Below, piece after piece: positions 49,401 to 59,100 of a DNA stretch of 64,000 bases (the stretch's first letter is position 1; each line of letters starts with the position of its first letter). Origin of the DNA: Struthio camelus. Its lineage: Eukaryota > Chordata > Aves > Struthioniformes > Struthionidae. Below the pieces are notes generated by a model, which was not told where the DNA came from, made no database searches, and was given only the letters and a program-made list of their open reading frames with translations. The stretch lies in NCBI RefSeq assembly GCF_040807025.1, contig NC_090943.1, positions 136,225,950 to 136,289,949 on the forward strand, in the 5' to 3' direction. Position numbers and translations under genes: made by a program.

Positions 49401-51634
49401 ATCACCAAATGTTACTCATACTAAGCAGTTTTGATTCCTAATACTATTGATCTGACTAAAATGAACTAAAATTTGCGTGCAGGTACTCAGCATCTATTTA
49501 GAGTTAGAATTTTATGCAAGTTTATGTCATTTGTATTTCAGTGTGGTTTTGTAGTTCAAAGTTGTATTTCAATTTATGCTAGGCAGTAAATAACATGCCT
49601 TGAAAAAATTAGAAACTAATTATTTTTGGGTTTTGTTTTGCATGAAACATGTATATATATATATTTTTTTCCATTATGGTATCTATTTCTTTTCCATTCT
49701 TAATCATAACTACTAATGACAGGCCATTTTCTGTGCAGGCAACCTGCAGAGGTTCCCTCATTTTACAATACAGAGCAGCTACCGTTACTCTCAATAGGTA
49801 AGAGTTAGAGCAAAGCTGTGGTAATTTCATTTAGTTGCCTAATTGGAAAAAGAACTCTTTGGAAAAGCATGCACTTTTCAGACTGACTGGAAAGGAATTA
49901 TTGATGAAATGTTAGGAATACTGATGGGATGCATGGAGGAAATTGAAAAGGAAATGCCTTCTAATTAAATATCTGGTTTAGGTTTACAAAATGCATATTT
50001 TGCTAAATAAGCCTTTGATCTACTCTGGGATGATTGTTCCTACACAGGATCTGACTGTGCAGGAAATGCTCTCGGGATAGAAAAGAAATCACTTATCCAT
50101 TAAGAATTTCAAATTGCTAGGCTTTTAGGGACCTTTTCCTCATTCCCCTCCTTTTTTCTTCCATTACCATCTTCCCCAAATAAAATCTTCCCACTTTAAA
50201 AAAAAAAGCTTGTTAAAATGTCAAAATTCCCTGGCATGAACATTTCCAAAATGCACTGAAAAACACCCCAGATATATTTCACATTTGATCTGACAGTGAT
50301 CAGGTTACCCATGCATGCATGGCCTCCTCCCCATCACAGCTACAGAAGACATCCCATTGCGCTACAAGCAACTTGAGACCCTTGGCTCAGGATGCCAGGC
50401 TCTGGGTTCTGCAGCAGCCCTTCGACAGGCTGGAGAAGAGCACTTCAGATGGGAAGGAAAGCAAAGCAAATTTCCATGGGAAAATTGCCTCATTTCTGCT
50501 GAACTGTCCCACAAACTGACAAGATTCTACAGGATGTTTTGATTTCTTCCATATTGGCTTTCCTGACAGAAAAAAAAAAAAATCCTTCTGAAAATTTCTA
50601 TGCAACTGCACTCCAGATCTTATGTAGCAGCATGTTTCCTGTCAAGTGCTAAGAGTTAAAGGGAAAGATGTAAAGAGGCAGGTAGTCAATAGTACCTGCG
50701 TGGCTGATGTTAGAGTGGGTTCTATAGATCTCTTGACAGTATTGCTCAAAGCATACAGTGCATTGCCATAGATATTTTGACATAGGGCAATGTTGTAGCA
50801 GTGTGGAAATTCAAACTAGACCCTCTGCCCTTAAAAAGCTCACTCTTTAACCACATGCACTAGGGGAAGCTGCCACATCACAAATCTCTCTGTATGGTTA
50901 CTTTCTGCAGGAGGGCAAGCACTCACCGGCAAGCATAGATTATCTATACATGCTATTTATCTGGATCTAATCGATGCAGCAAAGGTTTGACCAGATCTAA
51001 AATAATTTAACAAAGTAGCTCTTCTTTAGGCTGGTGCCTGAAGGTACATGTATTTTGATTTTGAGCACAGTGCTGTTTGTTCAGGTTTATTAAGTTTCTA
51101 ATGTTCAGCTGAACTTTCCATTTTTTGTTTTAACATTGGCAGCATGATGAATGATTTTTTTTCCATAATTAATATAAAGAAACTCTGAAATGTTTAAATA
51201 CTGCTGTCCTCCAACAAGACTGCTTCAAGGAAATAAGCTGTTATTTTATTTCCTGGTGGGATTAGTTCTTGTCAAATACATTTTTAATGCACTTCTGGTG
51301 TCCAGTGAATTATGTAGCATGCCCCTTTTTCTTCCAGTAAATGAAGCTTGAAAGAAATCAGGTCAAGTCTGATGGTAAAAAATGACATAGTATTCTGAAA
51401 TAACCCTTATTCTGAATGAAAGAACTATTCTGATGGAAATTAATTCCCTAGTGAAGCAAAGGAAAATATTGCAAATGTGCTAGACTTCCCCATTTTGTGT
51501 GCGGCCAGTAACAACAAAAAAAGTGCTTCTAAAAATGAAGACACCCAGTACAACAATTATGGGCATCAAATTAAGGTAATGAAAGTCGGGTTCAGAACAA
51601 TCAAAATAAGGTTATTCTTCCCTTAATGCATTAT
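46456..51634. other. Single-copy AT-rich non-coding DNA
   Basis: No gene or clear repeat is recognised. Short homopolymers occur (for example T run near 49,665-49,672, A runs near 50,198 and 50,570). The part at 49,140-49,290 is compositionally like a regulatory element but this is only an impression. Confidence 0.45.
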
Positions 51635-51945
51635 AGACCTGTCGGAGTCCTCAATGAAGGATGCTGTGGAGGCAAGAAGCTCGCATAGGCTCAAGGGGAG
51701 GCTGGACACAAATTTCAAAGAGAAATCCATTGCCACTTACTAGACAGAAAAATCTCAGAACTCTTAGAAAATCCCCTGTCCTCAAACTGTTCAGATGCTG
51801 GAAGAGCATTAGGAGAAAAGTCATAAACGTTTGTCTTGTTTCTTCTCTTCCCTGGATACCCATTTATAGCCACTGTGGGAAGGAAAAAACAAGCCAGAAT
51901 GATGTTTGGTCTAAAATGTTATAGCGATTCTTGTGTTCTTGTCAT
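51635..51945 (+). mobile_element. Ancient CR1 LINE 3' end with ORF2 C-terminus
   Basis: A 31-codon frame from 51,648 to 51,740 followed by a TAG stop reads as the CR1 ORF2 C-terminus and ends LKGRLDTNFKEKSIATY. The 3' UTR follows with recognisable phrases: 'CCTGGATACCCATTTATAGC', 'CCACTGTGGGAAGG', a 'TTTGGTCTAAAATGTTATAG' block (for TTGGTCTGACCCAGTATGG), and a terminus 'GATTCTTGTGTTCTTGTC' corresponding to the TTCTTATG terminal repeats. This is a 5'-truncated copy of an old amniote CR1 lineage. It is much more diverged than the copy at 55 kb. It is non-functional. Confidence 0.8.
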
Positions 51946-54689
51946 TATGAAATGATGAAATCCTTGAGTAAGCGGAAAATTGCCAAGTCATCTTTTGTGA
52001 TGCAATGCAAAACCAAAAAACAACTTTTTTCCTTCATAAAGGTTTGATTAATAGTTCTGTGGAATAGCACTCGAGGCGGTATATCTTGTTCAATGTGAAA
52101 TGCAGGGGTGATTTCTAGTCTTTTCCTCCCCTTAGCTTTGCTTCTGTAATGCTAGGAGAGTAGCTGATTCACTCTAGGATAATTTCAGATGCTCCAGTTA
52201 GAACTGGGAAGAATTAATATGTGTATTCAGGAGAGCCATTCTTACATCAGCTTTTTTGAAGTAAATCTAGTCTTTTTTTTCCTTTTATAATATTATAATA
52301 TTTTAGCAGGTACATAATTTCTAATTAAACCTTGACTACCACAATACTTGTTCCCTTTTAAAAATTGCTCATTTATAATTTTCATGACAAGAATCAAATT
52401 AACGGTTTGAATTGCCTTGAGCTAATACCTTTCTCAAAGTCCTGTACAAGCTCTACTTACATACCCTATTTTAATTAGGATACCTGACCTTTCCAGATCA
52501 AACTGGGGAGATTATTTGTCGTGTGAGTTTTACATTTAATTAAATGTCAGATACATTGTGTTTTGAGTAAATATTTCTTACTGTTTGAGGTTAATTTTTT
52601 CCTAGAGGATTCTTGGGGAAGAAAACTCTTCTTTTGTCTTCTGTTTCTGATATACTGATTTTTCCAAAATTTCAGTTCTTAAGGTAAACAAAGATGTCAC
52701 ACAAACTTCAAAGGAAGAAATAAAGACAAGTACTTTCAAACACAGGTCCTTTCTTTTCATCAGTAGTACTGCTTTTCAATTTTTTTTTTTAACTAAAGAG
52801 TTGTTGTCACTCACTGACTAATGAGAGGGGTTTGAGCTAACCAAAACCTACCCTGGCAAGATTTCTGAAACTTACCTCTTAATATATTATCTCCTAAAGT
52901 TGCTTTGCTCTTGTTCCAATCCAGCTGTGCTCATCCATTGAAATCCCACTCTGTGTGACTCAGAACTTGAACATGAACTTGGATTATCTGTCTCCCAGGA
53001 TAGTGACCTCATCATCAGTCTAGACAGTCTGGAAGCAGGTTTCTCTTAATTTCTTCTTTGGAACTCTTCCCCTTGGATATAGTCGATTAAATATTAATTG
53101 TCCCCAGAGAGAGAAATGAGGAAAGGGTGACTTCTACTGGGTGAAAGTGGGAAAGTCATGTTCCAGTCCCTACTCTGATGAATATAAAATAACATATGCA
53201 AAACAAAGCAGTTTTTACACAGAATAGAGACCATTTTGGGGGCACTCCTAGGTGCAGCAGTTTTTCACCAGTTTCTCTCTCACTTCAGACATTTTCTCCA
53301 ATGAATAAACAGTAAGATAGTGATGGAGCATTAGAAGATAGTGATGGAGCATTAACAGTGCCTGGGCTGGGCTTTTCTATGCAGGATCAAGCATATTGTG
53401 AGCTTGCTTATCCCTAGACTGGCCCTGTAAATGAGACGTGGGGGCAAAGGTATGGGTTAAGCCAGAATCTATCAAGACTTGAACAGTTTATTACTTGTAT
53501 TGTATTTGTGAGCAGCCCATTCAAGGTCAGAGGTATATATGACTATATTACCCCGTATGAGTAGCTTGTCACCACCACAAAGTGATGGGCACTCAATGCC
53601 TGCACACTCTGCATGCAGGAATTGGGCACAAAATGGGATTTCTTCACAGGCACTACAAGCAAAGCCATGAATGTCTTTAGCAGATCTGACCCTCAGTCTC
53701 TCGGAAGAGGGAATGAGTACCACAAGACATCTGGACTACAGATGCAATATCTAATTCATCCCCGTCTACCACATTTGTTCTCTCATAAACTGAGCAGAGC
53801 TCAGGGACGTAAATCTTCATTATAAATGACTACAGAAAGTGAGGGATAAGGGAGTCTCAGGCACTCCATCTCCATATGGGCAAGGGAGACATACAGGATC
53901 AGAGTAAGCAGACAAACAAGAAGAGGTGGGAGTGAATCTGCAAATTAACATGTAAGAAGAAAAATGTGTTACTATAGTAAGCACTACATTGTGATTCATA
54001 CTGTACATATAATATCCTTGCACAAACCCTGCAAATGTGATAATTATCCTTTTTTTTTTTGTACTTTCAGGTGTTTCTGTCTTGGCTTCTTGTTTCCCCT
54101 GCTGGCATAAATAGTTGCAAGACTTTTATGATATAGACTTTCTTTAAGGATGATATGTAATTCACACAATGACATGGGTGGGAGGAAGAACTGCATATCC
54201 TAAAGGGGTGGCTGGGAGTGAGAAGAGATTTAGCAACACAACATTTGGAATAATACAAATTAGCAGGTTAAAATGAACATAAAGTAAATTGAGAAGTTGA
54301 AATCTGAAAAAGGCAGGTATTTCTAACCCCACTGGGTTAGAATTCTTTCTATATGCTATATAACCACATACAGGACGCTCTGCTTCAAGGAGATAACAGT
54401 GGAAACAAGAGATAACTGATGAATAACAGAAAGCACATCAGTGAACCCCAGCTGACTCAAATTTTTCACAGAACACCTTTTCACATGAAAAATGTATGCA
54501 AAGGCTGATATGTAACACTTTTATTTTGAACTTATCAGAATGGCTCGGCCTCCCAATAACTGAAATGGAACTTCAAAATAGGTTAAAATGTTTCAGTTTG
54601 ACATTTTCAGAGTTTCTTTTCTACTTTTTCATTCTGAAATCTTTTGTTTAAAAATATTTTTTTCAGAACTGTGTAGACCTCAAGATAAT
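51946..54689. other. Single-copy AT-rich non-coding DNA
   Basis: No gene is recognised. The last 150 bp before the CR1 (about 54,540-54,670) are rich in TTTCA/GAAAT blocks and resemble a degraded old repeat into or beside which the CR1 landed. Confidence 0.45.
53316..53357. repeat. Two-copy 21-bp tandem duplication
   Basis: A unit beginning GATAGTGATGGAGCATTA is present twice with a period of 21 bp. The copies are nearly identical, suggesting recent replication slippage. Confidence 0.85.
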
Positions 54690-55308
54690 TTCCCACTCTT
54701 CCAAAAGGGCAAGAAGGAGGAGGCAGGGAACTACAGGCCTGTCAGCCTCCCCTCCATCCCTGGAAAGGTGATGGAACAGTTCATCCGGGAGGTCCTCACT
54801 AATCATCTGGAGGACAAGAAGGTGATCAGGAGTAGTCAGCATGGATTCATGAAAGAGGAATCATGCTTGACCAACCTGATAGCCTTCTATGATGGAATGA
54901 CTGGCTAGGTAGAGGAGAAGAGGGCAACAAAGATGACTAGGGGACTGGAGCCTGTCTCCTATGAAGAAGGACTGCAAGAGCTGGGCCTGTTCAGTCTGGA
55001 GAAGAGAAGACTGAGAGGTGATCTGATCAACGTGTACAAGTATCTGAAGGGGGAGGCCAGTCTCTTCTCCGTGGTGCCCAGCAACAGGACAAGAGGCAAC
55101 GGGCAGAAACTGAACCACAGGAAGTTCCATCTGAACCTGAGGAAAAACTTCTTCACTGTGAGGGTGACAGAGCATTGGAACAGGTTGCCCAGAGAGGTGC
55201 TGGAGTCTCCTTTGCTGGAGCTATTCAAAACCCATCTGGATGTGATCCTGGGCAATATGCTCTAGGTGACCCTGCCTGAGCAGGGAGGTTGGACTAGATG
55301 ATCTACAG
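54690..55308 (+). mobile_element. CR1 LINE, ORF2 pieces plus 3' UTR start, internal deletion
   Basis: The first part (54,690-54,917) encodes the RT fingers region, with QKGKKEEAGNYRPVSLPSIP and [19 protein letters not shown]. The second part (about 54,918-55,265) encodes the ORF2 C-terminus, including [30 protein letters not shown] and [18 protein letters not shown], and a stop at 55,263-55,265. The start of the CR1 3' UTR follows, with a 'GGTTGGACTAGATGATCTAC' phrase. The two parts are in the same frame but about 730 bp of RT core is missing between them, and a stop codon lies just before the joint. The 3' UTR is cut at about 55,308, so the terminal octamer repeats are absent. The missing RT core lies inverted next door. 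It is dead as a transposon. Confidence 0.92.
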
Positions 55309-56112
55309 AGCCCTCTGCTGGACTCTCTCCAGCAGTGCCATGTCTCTCTTGTACTGGGGAGCCCAGCACTGGACACAGGACTCCAGGGGAGGCCTCCCCA
55401 GGGCTGAGGAGAGGGGCAGCATCACCTCCCTCCACCTGCTGGCAACACTCTGCCTCATGCACCCCAGCATACCACTGGCCTTCTTGGCCACAAGGGCACA
55501 CTGCTGCCTCATGCTTAACTTGTTGTCCACCAGCACTCCCAGGTCCTTCTCTGCAGACCTACTTTCCAGCAGGTCAGCCCCCAGCCTGTACTGCTGCATG
55601 GGGTTATTCCTCCCGAGGTGCAGGACCTTGCACTTGCCTTTGTTGAACTTCACGAGGTTCCTCTCCGCCCACCTCTCCAGCCTCTCCGGGTCCCTCTGAA
55701 TGGCAGCACAGTCTTCTGGTGTGTCAGCCACTCCTCCCAGTTTCGTATCATCAGCAAACTTGCTGAGGGTGCACTCTGTGCCTTCCTCCAGGTCATTGAT
55801 GAATATATTGAACAAGACTGGACCCAGGACTGACCCCTGGAGGACACCGCTAGCTGCAGGCCTCCAACTTGACTCTGAGCCACTGACCACAACCCTCTGA
55901 GCTCGGCCATCCAGCCAGTTCTCAATCCACCTCACCCTCCACTCATCTAGCCCACACTTCCTGAGCTTGCCTAGGAGGATGTGATGGGAGACAGTGTCCA
56001 AAGCCTTGCTGAAGTCCAGGGAGACAGCATACATTGCTCCCCCCTCCTCTACCCAGCCTGTCATCCCATCAGAGAAGGCTATCAGATTGGTCAAGCATGA
56101 TTCCTCTTTCAT
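55303..56112 (-). CDS. CR1 ORF2 reverse-transcriptase fragment, 269 codons open
   Basis: This is a fragment of a LINE polymerase and not a host gene. From the first Met, residues 31-39 (SLDFSKALD) are RT motif A with the catalytic Asp. Residues 88-101 ([14 protein letters not shown]) are motif B, 119-122 (FADD) are the catalytic motif C, and 192-199 (GVLVDNKL) belong to the thumb-side region. The frame is open without interruption and ends where CR1 homology ends (ERVQQRA), so the last residue and the stop belong to the adjoining sequence. It lacks the endonuclease, the RT N-terminal part and the ORF2 C-terminus. The choice of the Met is arbitrary, because this Met is internal in full-length ORF2. 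It is not expected to be expressed as a working enzyme. Confidence 0.9.
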   Translation of the reverse strand: MKEESCLTNLIAFSDGMTGWVEEGGAMYAVSLDFSKALDTVSHHILLGKLRKCGLDEWRVRWIENWLDGRAQRVVVSGSESSWRPAASGVLQGSVLGPVLFNIFINDLEEGTECTLSKFADDTKLGGVADTPEDCAAIQRDPERLERWAERNLVKFNKGKCKVLHLGRNNPMQQYRLGADLLESRSAEKDLGVLVDNKLSMRQQCALVAKKASGMLGCMRQSVASRWREVMLPLSSALGRPPLESCVQCWAPQYKRDMALLERVQQRAL

Positions 56113-56137
56113 GAATCCATGCTGACTACTCCTGATC
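55309..56137 (-). mobile_element. Inverted CR1 middle segment (RT core)
   Basis: This is CR1 in the opposite orientation to the copy just upstream. It covers the ORF2 middle that the upstream piece lacks. Its 5' end overlaps the upstream piece by 94 bp (56,044-56,137 against 54,824-54,917, with 5 mismatches by eye). Its 3' end stops at an AGAGGGC site, which is also where the C-terminal part of the upstream piece begins. It has no CR1 3' UTR and no octamer tail, so it does not look like an ordinary separate insertion. At its outer edge a 10-mer (CTGACTACTC) is present twice, at 56,122-56,131 and 56,138-56,147. Confidence 0.9.
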
Positions 56138-59100
56138 CTGACTACTCTTGAGAACCATTGAACCAGGAGATACCATTTGAGACATTATGGGAGAGCTTTG
56201 CTCCATTGCCTTCCTTTAAAGTTGTACCCCCACAGCTGACAAATTCAGGGGGATATATTTGCTGAGGAAAGTGTCCTTCATCTGTCCTGAAACTTTTACC
56301 TATGTCAGAAGCACTGCAGCTTTGCTATAGTCCTTTCACCCATGTAGCTCAGCAGAATGAGTCAAAATAACCATGCAGCTCAGGGCAAAGAGCCAAAATT
56401 GCCATCAACAATGCTCTTTTCTCTTAAATACTGCATTCGATTAGCGATGTCAAATAATTCAATAGAGACCAAGAAAAGGAGAAATCAGAGCACACAGAAA
56501 CTACCCTAGATGGCAGAATAGCTCTTACGAAAGAAAACTACACGAGCTATTTAAAAGACACTGAACTAGCTGAAGTATATGTTTGTTACAGGTCCTGTTA
56601 TCACTTTAAAGAGAGAAAGAGTGGTGCTCTATTACCACAGTCACTGCTTCTGCTGCTTTCTACAGTGTCTTTTGCAAGAATACCTGAAGCCAGCCCCATC
56701 ATCTGAGGTAACTTTTCGACCAACACATATTTTCAGTGGCAGCTCATTACTTTTTGAAAGGTATGTGGGCTTTGCTCATCCTTCTGAGGCAAGCCGGGTA
56801 TATCTCCATAGGCCATAGGTTAGTCTTGATCTAATGTATTTCAAATAACTTACCAGGAGAGCAAAAAAAGATTGTCCCATGCACTCCTGTTCTCTCATAA
56901 TGACCTGCTGCCCCTGCTCATTGAGCTGGCCTGGCACCTGGGCAGGTACTTTGCTCCCAGTGCTCATACTTGATTTAGCAGCATCTTTCAATTCACACAT
57001 CTTTTTTGTCCAGACTGAGGAATAAGAAGCAATAAAAACACATGCATATTGCTCTCCTAAACTGCTTGGCTCTAGCATCTGGTCAGCAGGCCATGCAACT
57101 TCTGAGTCTGAAACAAATAAACAATTATTTGTGTTTAGATTTCTTGAATTTCTGGGCATGGTTATTTGCAGCTCTCCCTCATGGTAACTTGGCCTTCACA
57201 GAGCATTTAGCTGGCCTTCAATCTGATTTCTGGTTTCTAGTAAAGGGTTCATCTTGAGCCAGTAAAGTAAAGGATGATATAGATGGGGGCAGGGAGGGGA
57301 GAGGAGGAGGAGCCTATGGCTTGTAACAGAAATTCAAATTTTCTGGCTATGGGGGGAAACACTCTAATGAATGTCTTCTGCAAGCTTGCTGATTAAAATG
57401 CAGTATAGGCTTCAGTGCTGCTGTCTACCCGTGATGTCTTACAGGGATTTTTCTCCTTTTGGCCAGGAACATGTCTGAGTGGCACGGGGTCGCCCCTGCT
57501 GCCCCCTCTGCTGTGGATGGGATAGTTGCTGCTGCCACCCGAAGCGCTGAGTCCTGCAGGCTCCTCGGGGTTGTTGCTGCTGCCTCCTGGAGTCCCAAGC
57601 CCCTCTGAGTGCCCCCAGATCCACGGGGACATGCACCCTACAGATTGGGTTTCTCGTTTTAGCCATGACATGTGTGACTAAAATCTGCTGGCAAAAACAG
57701 CAGACCACTAAAGCTTCTCTCTGCCTCCTCTAAGAAGGTGTTCAGTTCAGAATTACACCCGTAGCAGCCCAGGAATTACAGCTCAGCTAGTAAATCAAAC
57801 CAGTAAAAATATAGACCTACAATGATATAGTCAGAAAGTACTGGTAAAACCATAAAGGCAGGAATAGCCATGATTTTGCTTCATTTCTTAGGGAAATACA
57901 ATTTAAGATGGATTGGTTATAGTGCATAAGAGAGAAATATTACAGGCTTTGAATACACCATTGAGTTAGCACCTTATAAATGTGTGCAGTAGCATTAGAG
58001 AACTGCACATTTACAGAGATTTACAGCATCCCTACGCCATATGTTAGAGCTTGATAGGGAGCCACCCTGGGTAGTTATGATGTAGTTATCTCTAAAACCT
58101 GAGCAACAGAGTCCCATGAGCATGAGCTTTGCTAATAACCCATGCTGATAGACAAAACATATTCTCTCAGGGCAGAGCCACATGGCCAGGACCGCACTGC
58201 TTTCAGTGAGCTTTTTTAAGCTCATATTTCTGCAAAATACCATGCTGAGCTGTCTGCCTGCATCAGTTTGCACTGACCAGCCTGGACTGCTTTGCTCTCT
58301 AGTGGCAGTACTACTCCAGGGACCTGGAGGAAAAAAGAAAGAAAAGAAAAAAAAAAACCAGCAAAGGATCCTGACTAGACCACTTGTGTATAAGGCCTAG
58401 ATACCTTTACAACTTTTTTAAGAAGTGCCAATATCTTAGTGATTAAAGCCATTAGAACAGCTGAACTCATTGTTCATAGCTGAGCATTTGGGGTTCAGAC
58501 AATTGGCAGCTGACTTGCACTTTGGGACTTTGTCACTTTATTTAGACAGCAGCACAAATAGCTAAAAACATGATTGCTTTATCTTCATCAGGTTGTCTGC
58601 TTACTCTAGTAAAAACAGACCCTTCAACAACTGCAAAATTTAAGTTGCAAAATTTGGAGTTGTATGTTTTTGCCCAAATACATTTTCTCCAAAAATGCAG
58701 GTGCGTACTACTTTTCTGGGGCTATCCCTGTGTGTCATAGGTATATTTCATATACTTAGAGCAGTGTTTAAAGTTCTGAAAGGTAGTAGAGTCTGTCACA
58801 CATCTGAGAGAGAACCAGGATTTGCATTAAACTACATGAAATGCAATACACTTTCAACTTCACTTTGTCTCTCTTAAGAAACCTAAGTTCACTACCAACC
58901 TCTGAGTTCTCGCTGCCCTTTGGCTGTTGTCACTTTTTTCTTTCTGCTTTTGGAATTTCTCTCTGATATTAGTTCTAATGTTATTATTTCATCTTCATGC
59001 AAAGCTTCAAAACAGGACAAATCATCACAAGTCGTTTTCATGATTTTTTGATTTAAAGGAAGCAGACATACACATTCCAAGACATCAGGGCAGAAATGAC

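Noticed and set aside
55303-56112. Functional host reverse-transcriptase gene
   Set aside because: It is a fragment of CR1 ORF2 without its endonuclease, N-terminal RT part or C-terminus, next to its own displaced remaining parts.
57393-57708. Gly/Ser/Pro-rich minus-strand frames of 89-92 codons
   Set aside because: They are produced by a GCTGCTGCC-like low-complexity stretch in two phases at once. No domain was seen.
58785-58845. Possible additional MIR fragment
   Set aside because: Only a 'CTGTCACACATCTGAGAGAGAAC'-like phrase cut to a few matching words resembles MIR. This is too short to separate from chance.
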